In this document: one piece after another, positions 50,001 to 62,500 of the stretch
Layout: every line of letters begins with the position of its first letter
Numbering within the stretch: the stretch's first letter is position 1
Source of the DNA: Todiramphus chloris collaris
Lineage: Eukaryota > Chordata > Aves > Coraciiformes > Alcedinidae
Length of the DNA: 64,000 bases
Direction: 5' to 3'
NCBI GenBank assembly: GCA_025345505.1
Contig: JANVCC010000040.1
Coordinates: 10,446,023 to 10,510,022 of the forward strand
Notes under the pieces: generated by a model
Seen by the model: only the letters and a program-made list of their open reading frames with translations
Database searches by the model: none
Told to the model about the DNA's origin: nothing
Made by a program: the position numbers and the translations under genes

Positions 50001-50995
50001 TGCATGTGGCTGACCTACGTGCAACCACAACACTGGGCTGCCCGAAGTGTTGCACTGAATTCTGCATCCTGCTGAACACTCCTCTCTCCTACCTAGCACT
50101 GGAAACGAGGCCCTTCAATAAGTAGCTCTCATCCCCAAGTCTTCACTGTTGGTTACAGGTTTCTCTGTGGTCCATCTATTTTCTCACAGACTGTAATGTC
50201 TATAGGGCTTAGGAGTTACTTCCTACCTTGGTTGTATCCTCAGTGCCACCATCTCAAAACAGAAAAGGTAGAGTAGTTATAGTCTTGCCCCTTAGTATTT
50301 GTTCTTAGGAAGAAATATACTTTTTCAGTCTTTTTTTTTTTTCTCCAGCACCTCCACCCTGAATGGCAGCACCAGAGCCGAGCTGGTCCCAGGGCATTGC
50401 ACTGCTGTGCTTGGGGACATCTGAAGAGGGTATGAGGCAGAGAAAGGTGCAAGGCAAGTAGTCAAACGTATCCACCAACCACCATGATCTACAGCAAGGA
50501 TCAAACAGGCCAAAAGGCCCCAAAGAATTTGTTAGAAGCTTTTAGTTGCTCTTCTCATTTTTGTTTTGCAAAGAAAAAATGATACTTCAGGCAGTCAGAA
50601 GAAAGTACTTTTAGGCCTTTTGTACACCTTTTTGCTGTAGTTAAACACAACTGATGAATAAATGGATCTGTTTAAGTCAGTATGGGACCAACCTATGGAA
50701 CGTGCAATGGATAATCATATCTAAACTGCTATTGTCTTCACTAACTGCATTAAACTGCGTATCCTACCATTCTGCTTTAACCTCTGTAGGAAGAACCATG
50801 CTTTCCACAACTGATGCCAGTCAGGATTTCAGACAGAAGCAAAACACCCTTCGTCTGAGTCATGCTAACCATCAAAAAATGTACTATGTAGTACTACAGA
50901 GAGATGATTTACCAGTTCTCTATTGATCCAGAAAAGCCTTGGTAGTTCTCGCTATATTTATGTAAATGAGCACACAGAGAAAGTGTGCTTTTTTT
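47004..50995. other. non-coding DNA, no gene recognised
   Basis: At 47140-47430 the sequence is AT-rich with several TAATTA, TTAATTAA and CAAGTG-type words and no repeats, which resembles vertebrate conserved noncoding blocks but cannot be tested here. At 47857-48142 three frames are open together (87 codons plus; 83 and 72 codons minus) with no recognisable protein. A T13 run lies near 50330. No gene was supported. Confidence 0.5.
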
Positions 50996-51050
50996 AACCA
51001 AAAAAAAAAACCAAACCCAAAATCGAACAAAAACCAAAACAACCCCAAAA
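50996..51050. repeat. A/C-rich low-complexity tract
   Basis: About 55 bp of A and C runs (A10, CCAAACCC, AACCCC) with two other bases. A related shorter tract with CCAACCAACCAA lies at 51724-51755. Confidence 0.85.
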
Positions 51051-54000
51051 TATTCAGGTCATAAGTATAAACTTCCCTGTCTCAACACACTGAAATCTCC
51101 ATTAGGTTCCTTTTAATTTCAGCAAAACAAAAGGGATGGTATCTATTTTCCTGACCCTACCAGTCTCACTATGTTACCAGTCCTGTAAGAACCATGCAAC
51201 ACTTGCAGAACTCATCCCGTTTCTGCATTTACCATGAGGACAGGAGCCTTCTGTGAGCCATGGCAAACCCGGGCACCAGTGCCTCCTGATGATTGCCTCC
51301 CTGACGCTACTGGAGCTCGTGCTGAACCATGGCAATTTGTAACAACCAGATGCTGACAGCAAACATAAAATCCCTCCAAAACCCAGTAATAATCAAAGGT
51401 GGATTTCTTAGCAATATCTGTACTTTTGGTGCTTTTTCCAAGCTATAATAGAAGCATATTTGCAACAGGAAAACACAAGGAAAGCCAATATATGGTTTTT
51501 ACCTGAGCCCTTCTGTGCAATTTGTGCACCTCAGATACGAAGAAGGGGCAATGCCTGTGTGGAGGCAGGCCCACAGAAACAGGGTGTGAATTCTGTACGA
51601 GCTGACGGTCTCTGCTTTGGTCCATGATCATGAGCTGCCTTTTCCTGGTAAAATAACACTGACTTCTTCACATAAAAACAATGATCAAGTGTTTAAATCC
51701 TTTGTCAAAAGCAAAGCATGAGCAAAAAAACCCAAAACAAACCAACCAACCAAAATCAGAGGAGAGGTTTCAGTTTTTCCTTCAGTCCATGTCCCAGCAA
51801 AGCCCAAGCAGCACTGAAGGACGCTGCCGCCGTCCCCTCTCCCTGCTGCCGGGACTCACCAGCTCCAAACAAGGTGCGTGCAACAGAGCTGTGCTGTTCC
51901 CAGTTCATTGGCCCTGCTCACGTTGGGAGAACAAGTCTGAAAATCAGATTTCCATCAGATCAGTGGGTACCCTACAGCTGGTCTGACGGGACACACCAGC
52001 CTGGGGCTGATCAACAGCAGCGAAGAACAAACAGCGGAGATGTTTTGCTGCTAGCAAAGCAGCACTGGTATCGCTCTTGGGTGCTATAAATGATGACCTA
52101 GTTCATGCTACACTGACCCCTGGAGATCAGGGTATACCTACAGCACAACACAACATACAGACCGTGGGGCGAATGCAAGTGTGACAAAATGGATCCTGAA
52201 GCCAGATAATCACACGGGCACGGAAACTGCTGCCATGGCTGATAGAAAATTCACACTCCTTTGCTCAGGTACAGTGCCTGGCTAACAGCTGCCTGCCCTG
52301 TCTTCTTAAAGCCACCTTGGATATCTTTACATCAGCTCCACCAAGCACCCTAGTTTCCTAAAGCTTTAAGAGAAAGGGTTTAACTAGAGAGGTGTTACCT
52401 TTACAGACCAGTCTCCCTAGACACTGAGGCCCAGGGAAATGTGGCCAGCCCATTCCTGTTGTTCCAGTGCAGCATGGCACAAATGTAATCCACCAGCTGA
52501 CCCAATGTGAAAGGGAATCCCTAAAGTTTCCTATTTGTCTGGGCTTTCTCATTAAGCATTTTGAAGTGCTCATTATATGTCTTTCATCAGCTTAGCTTTT
52601 GAGGATGAATCTTTATTGCTACTCTGGCTTTTGTATTGACAAAAATGTGTACTAAACTGATTTCAGAAAACAAAAAGGTGTCCCTTGATTCCCCCTGCCA
52701 AACTATGCAAGAAAAAATGAGCTTAAAAAACTCCCAAGACCTACCATTGCCACCATAAAGAACAATAGCTAAAGTTTTACGGAAAAGGATTTAATAAACT
52801 CACTTCTTTGCTGACCTCCGTGGGCCGAACCCTTTTGGGATACAGGTTTACAAATCAGGCTTTAGTCTCTAAACAGAAAGAGAGGCTGTGACTTCTCCCT
52901 GCCTCTGACCTCCACACAATTTGCTAAAGGTACTAACTCCTAACGAGTACAACTCCATCAGTTCTTTCCAAGGCGATCGTTGCACAAATGTCAGTGTCCC
53001 GTTTGTAGCCCAGCCTGGCTTTCTGCTTCTTGAAGGAAGTTAAAAATATAGGACACTGTACAGAATTTAAGCACCACTCTTCAATCAAGTGAAATATTAA
53101 AGCCAAAACTAATTCAATGGCAGGCAGTAAGCATTGGGGGACCTTATCTAATTTGCTGTCATCTGTAGTAATCTCCACTATTAATATTACCGTGAAGAAC
53201 ATGTCAAAAACTTAAATTCATCCCTTCAGCATGGTCACTCGGGGAATGCGCGCCAGCAGGAATGATTGCCTCGCTTGTCTCCTCAGCCTCCGGTCTCAAT
53301 ATTGAAACCCCAGCTGCAGTGCAGCAGCCAACATAAAAATAACCACCCCAATGGCTGTGCGAGATGTACGACCATCAGAGAGCTGGGATAAATATTCAGC
53401 AGAGCTGAAGGAATACATGGGGATCTAAGTGCTTACAGGAACAGCTCTACCCATCAGCAAATATGGGATATGGAGCTTCTGTGACCAACCATTGCTTTTC
53501 ATCTGATGCATAATTTGCTTTTTGGTTTGTATTAACAAAAAAAACTCAGAAGACGAATGGACCAAAGGGTTGTTAAACTCACACACGGTAGTGAATTGCT
53601 GCTTCTCTGGGGATGTGCTCGCCGCTAGAGTCACTTGGTGTCACAAGGGTCACACAACTGGGGAAGAACAAGGAACAGAGAAGGCCCAGGTCAGAGACTA
53701 TACAGTGGCACAGAAACAGCTAGTTTAGGGGAGGTCTTGCTGGCTACAACCTCATGAGACCCAATCTAGGTCCCACACCAGCTCAGCTGTCAGAGTCGCT
53801 CTTTGCATGTGCATAGTAAGACTGTCTGGCTGGTTCAGGAGCAGAAAAGGGGGAGGTGGCTGGAGGGCATGGCAGCAAGGGAAGGTGTGAGCTGTGCCAG
53901 GGGAGCCGTCCCTGCCCTGCCATTAGGCTGGCAGCACAGATGGGGACAACAGCAACGGTAAGGGCCTGCCAGGGGCTCCCTCTGACACACACATCCTATC

Positions 54001-56556
54001 ACCCCCCATTTTTCTGCTATTGCTGGAGTCACACTAACACGACTGTGCCTGAACACACCACAGTAACCTCTTTTTTCTCCACAAACATACTGTCAGGGTT
54101 TCAAATCAACTCGTGCCTCACTCCTCACCTTCCTAAGTATTAAACTGTTCTGTATGTTCTGACATCTCCTCCCCATTAGTCCTTCCTACTAAGTCTACTT
54201 TTCATTTGATCTAATTTAATCTTTCTATTCCTTATTGAATTCCCTGACCTAATAAGAAAGCAGTACCTTATAAAACAGAGATCAGCAAAAGGCAGTTAAA
54301 TAATGTTGCTGTTATATCAAGGGGATCTGAAACACGGAGAAGAGACTTGAAGACGATGAGAAAAACATGTCTAAAGGTCGAAAGCCATCTCTGCAGTGGA
54401 GCTGCATGTTGTATGTCACATTATCTTGGACAGTATGACCCATGCCTGGGGCACAGGGGAGGACATTTTTCCTGGATCAGCTGTAATTAGAAGCATCCCC
54501 TGCCAGCTTGGACACTAGTGCTGACAAGATGGTATGTGGTGCTCCTCAGTACTAATGGAGCCGGTGCAGGGTTGGAACAAGGAAGAGGAAACCCAGTGCA
54601 GCATTATTCTGCTGCTTTTGGATATTATCCAAAAGAACCCACTGCTTATCTCGTGGGGAAACCATGCCATCGTGCACTAACCCTGTTTTTATCTCAGTGA
54701 TTACATAACACAAGAAAACTCCCAACAGAATCTCAGCTAATATTAATTGACATCTAAAGGCCCTGACAAATTGTACTTGATGCTCACTGTTCTCTTAACA
54801 CCTTTTGTTGTTATTCGCTATGGTCACTCATTTGTTGCTGTTACTCAGACTAGTAAAAAGTATTTTATCCCTTCAGCCAGAGATGGAAACCACTTAAATG
54901 TAGTTTTAAGAGATCAGAGTTACATTGTGGAGTGACAAAACACCAATCTGCTGAAAGAAGAGTCACTGGGAGGTAGGGTGGGCCCCAGCAGTGCCCACCA
55001 GGGAGGTGACACGGCTCTGCTTTCACTACCAACCCCAACTCTTGTGGTTTATTGACAGGCTTTGGCCCTCCTAGAAACAGTGCAGAGTCTAATCATAAAA
55101 CCAGGAAGGTCTGAAAGTTTTATGCAAAGCACACACTGAACTCTCTTATGGGCACAGGTCACCACTGAGCTCTCAAACTGTCTGGACACTGCTGCCTACA
55201 TGTTGCAAAGCACAAGCACCACTGCAGATTAAGAGAAGTTTAAACAGATGGAGATATTTAACAGCTATCTGTGGTGCTGCAAGATGTTTCTGAATGCAAA
55301 GCTTTTAGGTTTTTTTTTTTCTTCCCCTTTTACATCCTTGTTCACCAATTTGAATTAATAACAGATTTTGAAGTACAGAGAAATTTTCTGCAGAAATGTC
55401 AATATTGAAGCACATGCAACTCCTGGTATTAGAGCTGACTACAGGTAACAGTAAAACAGGACAGGAGATAAGAACTTCAAAATTAATATCATTATTTATG
55501 CATAAAGCTGCTATCTTAGGCCTCAAGAAGCCCTTTATTACTGCTAGCACACCCAGCCATCCTTCCATGGTTCTCCAGAGCCCCGGACGCTGCAGCACAG
55601 GGCAATGCACTGGGGCACCACCGTGGGCACAGTGGGAGGAGCAAGGTTTGACTTGGACCTGCTTTCACCCCACGCCTGGCAGCAGGACCCAGACGTGCTG
55701 CCTCTTCGCTCGTGTTCTGAATCAGCTCTAAAAGCAAAGCCACTGCAATTCCAGGTGGGTTCCTGCCTGGCTGATGTGGCCCCACAGCCACTCTCAGCCC
55801 TCGCCCAGCAATGGGGTGTCCCTGAGCTGATGCAGACACCTCACCCGGTCCTTCTTGGAAACAAGGCCATGAGGAGAGGAACCTTAACTGTACCATAACC
55901 CCACATCGGGACCCCACCATGCACAACAACAACAACAAAAGCAGGAAGAAAATCAAAGCATGCCAGAACCCGACCATATGGTCTGCAAACTGGGAGACAG
56001 AGACCACTTTGTGCAAAACGCTCCAAAGTTCTGCACTATTTTCTCAGGCTTGGACATGCGGTTGAGGTTGGTTTTTTAGTATTTGGGCTTCAAGCAAATC
56101 AGTCAATAACGAGACGTCAGCAGAGAAGGCACACGGCTCTTTGCTGATGGAGTCTAATGCCAGCTGATTTATGCATTTATTATGCACATTAAAGAATTTA
56201 ATTTTTTTTTCCACTCACTTTTTCATTGTCTGGCTTTACAGATTAATAAATGTACTAACCTGTTTACATTGAGCAGCAAATAAGAGTTCCCAGAATGATA
56301 TTTCTTTCTTTTATTTTATTACTCCATTCCACTACCCCACACTCAAAACTTTAACCACATCTCTCCCTGACACTGATTAGGTTTTGAAGTGTTTTAATCA
56401 ACAGTCATTGTAAGTCTGAATGTATCCAGAGGGATAAGATGGTGAAAGGGGAATAAGTGTGGCTAATGTGTGTTACATTTCCTTGAAGAAAAAGAATCCA
56501 AGGAATAACAAAGAACGTGCTGAGTTCTGTACATTCTTCACATCAGATATGAAAGC
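51051..56556. other. non-coding DNA, no gene recognised
   Basis: Contains the A/C tract at 51724-51755 and a (CAA)5 run at 55924-55938. The longest frame is 166 codons on minus (55516-56016), in a GC-rich patch where the plus strand is also open (111 and 97 codons). Its Leu-rich start comes from the GTT repeats complementary to (CAA)5, so it is not evidence of a signal peptide. Nothing else was recognised. Confidence 0.55.
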
Positions 56557-56597
56557 AGTTTTTGTGGGTTTGGTTGGTTTTTTTGTTGTTTCTTTTT
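56557..56597. repeat. G/T-rich low-complexity tract
   Basis: About 41 bp of T and G (TTTGTGGGTTTGGTTGG followed by T runs) with one C near the end. It is the strand-complement type of the A/C tracts at 19106 and 50996. Confidence 0.8.
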
Positions 56598-59500
56598 AAC
56601 TTGATAGCATTCAGTAGTACACAGAGCTTAGACTGCTCCTGAGAAATATGTTCTCTCAAATCATCCCATAGATATTTTCTCCATTGGACTTTCAATAACT
56701 TTCCTGTCTTTATAGGGGAGAAAAATACTATGAAGCTGAGACTGATCAAGATACTCTGTAGTGGACTGGTAGACTCAGAAAATAATTGAGAAGTTTTCTG
56801 GTTTAGGTTTTTAACTCTATTTTATTGTTCAGAAAGAAAGCACCCAAAAAAAGTCAATCATAAAACCTGTAGGATGAGTTTCCAGAACAAAAGACCTTTT
56901 GCTGGTTAACTACTTGGAGGTATTTTTGCTGTTTGCTTGACATAGGGACAGTGTAGCCAAAGTACAACCTTTTCCAGGGGTTCCAAGAAAGGACATATTA
57001 ATTTTAAGGAGGCAAGAAAGGAAGAAAAGGTCCCCTCAATTTATTCCCAGCTAAGAAAGGAATGCCATGTACTCATTGATGGCAGACCTGCTGAGACAGA
57101 ATGAGACAGTGGATTGGGTCCCTGTTCAGCTCCCTTCTCCTGGCCAGCCCAGGCCAGAGAGACCCCTGCCAGCTCTCTGTTCACGCAACTCAGCTCTCCC
57201 CACAAGCAGAGGGAAGGTGCTGCAGAAGGAAAACCAGCACAGAAGAAACCATCTGGGAAAAGACAACTGGGATTAACCGAGATCTGTGTTCAGCAGAATT
57301 TGAGACTTCACAGTAAGTGGTTGATGTGCACCTTTGTAGGTATCCTCCAGCACAGCCTTTCTAAATAATTGCCATATATTTGAACTTTTTTTTTATTCAA
57401 TTCTTTCTGCAATATGCAATGTGCTTATCTTGCTGTTGGTATTAGTGGCTCAGGGTTGCCATTCTGCATTACTTTCTGTGGGGCTCTCAACAATACACGA
57501 TTAAGGTACACGGAGAAATGTTGGTAGGTAGGCTGCAGACTTGAGCAAGCCAGCCACGTGCCCAGGGAAGGGCAGCGTTTGACCCTCTCATTATTGTTTC
57601 ATATTCTCTTCTGCAGAAAATATCAAACAGCAATTCAGCAGAGGAAGGACAATCATTTTTCAGATAACACATGAAAGAAATACCAGTCTGGTCTGCACTA
57701 GATTATGCGGGACAACATGTAATACATTGCTAGCAAGTTATGACATTGATTCATTCCTTATATTGAATTTGTTCAAAGTAATGAATGTATTACTTGTTCC
57801 CTGAAGGCCCCAGTTTTTTCTCTCACCTTTATTGATCAATGGTTTATAACTTTGAAACTCTTTGCAAAAAGTGATTAATGAAACTTGCTTTCTAGTCTTA
57901 GAAACTGCATAAGCAATTAGGGTTCATACAGCAAGCCCCTGCCTAGCCAGGAGTAAAACTGCTGGAACTGGGTAGCATTATCTGATACATTAGCCTGTAT
58001 TTTAGCACCAAACCCGGTAAAAGCTGGCATTAACACTAAACTGAAACACATTCATCTCTCCAAAATCATTCTGTAAAACGTGGAGAATGGGCTAAGAAGA
58101 ATTAATGTCTACTGCAAAATTGCTTTATAATCTTTAGAAGAAGCACATGAAAATAACTGGAAAAATGGGATTCTTAATCCAAAGCAATGGCATAAGTCTT
58201 GGTTTCTCCAAGACAACCAAAGAATTAAGAAAAGTTTTTTGGGATGGGAGGACAAAGCAAGGTGATCTGAACGTTGAATCGGGGGATAGACACAATGTAG
58301 CTGCAAAGGTAAAGATGAGAATGAAGGATGCACCTTGAAGTAGATGAACCACGTCTCTTGAACCTTTCAGTAATTTTTTTAAAACAAAGTTGTTAACTAG
58401 CTGCAGTCTGTAACAGAGATCTGTATAACCCATTCCTTTACCTAAGCTCTATGCCATAAAGAAGTGACAACAAACCTTCCAACAAATTCAAGTTGATAAC
58501 AGCTTGGCAAAGTTGACAGCTCCTGGAAGAGCCTGAATGAAGGCAGAGGGAGAGGAGACAAAAAGCCTGACCCGAGACAGATGTGGCCTTGCCTGGAGCT
58601 CTTTAAAGAGCATGAAAATGGTAAAGAAGTAAAGTCACGCTATAATGGTTCTCTCTAAAGCTGCTTCATTTGCAGAAGGCTAATGATCTACGGACATTTA
58701 ATTTCTGTATGAAGCAGGCACAGTGACATTGCTGTAAACTCTGCTGTAGGTTAGAAAATAACAGCTTGCATCTAGGTAACATTTTCAAATGTGATTAACT
58801 TCAAAAAAAATATATGCTGCAATCAAGAATGATAATTTCTTATGCAGTCCCAAACAGGGCTGGTTTTTCATTCTTCATAAAGGGAAAAGGCAGAAAAAAT
58901 TGTTTTGCTGCCCAGGATTCCAAAATGACTTTAGAAAAATGCAATATATTTATAAAGCAAAAGCCATTAACTGGACAATCATTTCTGCTCCTCATTACCA
59001 GTAATCAGGGTAGTGGTGATGTCTGAACAGCATTCACACTTGTAAGAGGAAGGGATGAAAGCAGCACAACGAAACAAATGCAACGGTGCACACTGGGGTA
59101 CAAGACAGAACCTTCCCCTCTTTAAGGATGTTTCTCTCTAATCTGGGTCCTAACCCCAATGTCAGCTTCCAAACTGTCACTCCATCTGCAGTGACAACAG
59201 AGAGCATTCAATATAGACGTCAAACATCCAAACTGCCTCAAAGCCCAGATGGTCTCAGCTCCTCCATGGGATCCACAGTCCAGGGCACTTGGCTAACTCC
59301 AGCCTGGATTCAGGTGGACTTTTCCCAAGGCTTCAGGCACGTTCCTCTCAGTTTTGTAGATGCTTTATAATAATATTGTAGTCTTCTAGGGGCCACTTGC
59401 CAAAAGTTGGCACTCTGTGTAGAGAATGGATGTCAAGTTAGGTGTCCTGAAAGACGTGAACCTGCACTGCATGAAGCTTGCAACACCACTGAAATAATCC

Positions 59501-62500
59501 CCAGAGGAAAAAGCAGCAGATGAAATTATCCCAAAAAGCCAGGGAAGTTTGGGAAGCACAGCAGCAGGCTGCGAGTGTTCGAAGCTCTGATGTCTTATGT
59601 CCCCCTCTCTGAACACAGCACACTGTCAGAGCAGGGCTGCAGTGCCCTGTGCTGAACAGAAAATGAAGGTAGTGGGAAGAAGAAACAAAAAACCTTTCTC
59701 TTTGTGGACAATATCTGGAAAAGACATGTTCTGAAAGAGGTTGCAGTTACACTGGAAATGCTTCACTGAGGCACTGTGTTAACTCTGCTGTCAAGGAAAT
59801 GTGTTAATTCAACAGCAGACAAGCAGCAGCACACTGCCCGACACAGAGTGCCCCTGGAAGTACAGACCTGGCTACTCACCCTCACCAACAGCAGCAGTGT
59901 GGTGTAACCAGGAGTACTCCTACACCTGTGAGTTCAACTGAGAGCGTGTCAGGCTGACCTAGGGGCTGCATTCCCCAGCTTTCCCACAGGCTCCTAGCCA
60001 TGGAGACACAAGGTGTTCCCAGAGCAGGAGAAGTGGCCAGGCTCACTTGGCAAGAGGTACTCGGGCACCCAGGGAGCCCACACAAGCTTTCTCACACAAT
60101 GCACATCCAGCTGGGCCAGCGAGATGTGTCACTGTCTCCTGGGTCTCCTGGAGAGGATCAGCCAGTTGTACACCAGAGGCATGAGAACTGGCCTTGGACT
60201 CTGCCCTTGAGAAGCATGGCATGGGGTGAGCAGCCCCCCCACAGCATGCTCCTGCTGATACCAGGACCTCTTTGCTCTTCTCTCCTCCCAGGTAAGACAG
60301 TGCTCAGATCATCTCAGTACTGCTGCTTTGCCTCTGAAGGTAAACACCTACAGGAATACTACTCTTGCATTTTTATTCATTATACCTGTGATTTATCACT
60401 CAGCAAAGAAAAACACATCTCCCAGGCTCTCTATGTGCGAGGAAAGGGAGGTCTATTGCCCCAAGGCTTCTCCTCTGATAAACCTACATTATGATGTAGT
60501 TTGAAAACAGAAACAACAAAAAAAATCAATCCAGTGCCTGTAGGAAAATAGTTGTGGTCTACTCTCACAGATGGTATGAAAGCATAATGTAACCACCATT
60601 GATCTAGAGGAGTACAATGCAAGACACTAATCAGAAGACTCAGATTTTTGTTGGTTTGGTTTTTTTTCAGTGAAAGTAAATGCAAGCACACAATATAGCA
60701 AATTATCTCCCTGCAACAGCCTTGTATTTCTTGTGCTATTCACATATCAGAGAAATTCAGATTCTAAATATATTTCTCTGATAGTTATGTCCAAATCCTC
60801 ACAGGACAAATTAGTCACTAGTGTAGTTCACATCACATAATACAGTTACACCAACATGAATGAACACCACTTTTTTTCTAGCAAAACAAAAGAACTGGGG
60901 GGGGAATCCTCACCTAAACAGAAACATTTGGCACTATTGCATTCAGTACAAAAACCAGCCACCTGAAATCTCATTGCATGCACTGGTATATAGGTCTTAC
61001 TGTCATATATGCTGGTATCAAGAAATCTCAGATAATTTACCAAAAATGAGCTGACAAATAATAAATGCAATTATTTTCATCATTGTTTTTAAAGACATTG
61101 AATGCTACAGTTCATTCAGCTGACCACAGAGACCCTTGGCAGGGTATAAGGGTCACAGAACTTCCAGGTGATTTTCTTGCCTCATACTCACAGGGACAGA
61201 TTAATCATGATGGTAAAACACACTTCTACAGAATGTCCCTAAGTCAGGAGCTGCAAGGACTTTGGGACAGCTGCAACCTTTTCACTAAACCCAGATATTT
61301 CTTAAAATTCAGACAAAAAAAAAGATGCTTTGGTTTTTATGTTTTGAGAACTGAGATTTGTTTGAGCATTTACACAGAAATTGCACAAAAAAAAAATTCC
61401 TTTCTCTGAGCCTTACGTTTCACGTGTACAAGGCGTTTCTGGTTCAAAATGTGTGCTTGTGATGCACCTTTGTGCTCTGTGTCTGTGAAAGGACTTCACA
61501 CTTTGCTAAAGCAGTTGCTAAGTAAAGACATCACATGCAAGAGAGCCAACGGTCCCAAGAGCTGCACAATAACATAGTACTGAGTAATAAGCATGGTAGT
61601 GAGCCAAAACTACAAACCATTAGAAGAGTATTCAATAAAAACGAATAAACCCCTATGCTTTACTAAACCTGCATGCTTAACTAAGCTTTTTTTTAATTTA
61701 CTTTTAAAGATAAGTCAAATTGTGCTGGTTTTTTTTTCCAAAGCCTCTTAAAGTTTACACACCTTCACGTTGATTTGCAACTCTTTTTGGTTTGAAAGTG
61801 GAGCCTGTGATGTGTGTTACAATCTGAACACCCAGCCCAGCTGAATAATGCCAAATTTTGAGTGAGTCAGCAAGCAATCACCAGTTGAACAAACAATTGA
61901 GACTCAGCTGCTTCCAGAAAGAGCTGAATTTCCTATGTGTAAGAGAGCTGCCTGCCACTACACTACACAGCTCTGCACTTCAGTTAGGAGCTGCTGAAGA
62001 CCAAAGGAGGTCCTAAGCAAGGTATCCTAGCTCACACTTCCAATGACAAAGAGAAATGGTTCCGATTTGAGTCATTAGCTCTTCAGGGTCTCTAAAATAG
62101 AGCTCTTCTGTACTGACCACAAAAGGATCCTGAAACCTAATGTTAGATACTGCTTTAATAGAGAGAAGTAAAAGCAATGGTCACATTTAGTAACATTCAG
62201 AGCAGCTACTTCAGGGACAGGGAGACACTGGTAACAGGAGTGAGGCCACAAACTTCCTCTATCACATTAGGTTTTTCTTTGGGATTCATTTTTCCTGTTT
62301 TGCCCACCAAAAATTTAGGCATCAAGTCTAAAGAACAGACAGGGAAGAGCAATAAGCAATTTGTCTCATTTTCTCTGTGATGAACAGATTGTCCCTTGGA
62401 GAGGTGGATCACTCCCCATTGACTGTAACTGGCCCCAGAGTAAAAGCTGATCTCAACATCTACCTTTCAGTCAGCTGGAGGTAGGGGAAATGAATCATCC

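Noticed and set aside
54995-55020. CTCF-like word (CCACCAGGGAGG)
   Set aside because: Several positions deviate from the core motif, so it is too weak to call without binding or conservation data.
55516-56016. 166-codon minus frame with a Leu-rich N-terminal segment resembling a signal peptide
   Set aside because: The Leu/Val run is encoded by the complement of a (CAA)n repeat, and the remainder is a GC-rich patch open on both strands.
60000-60494. 164-codon plus frame
   Set aside because: No recognisable domain, overlapped by another plus frame, and of a length expected by chance in 64 kb.
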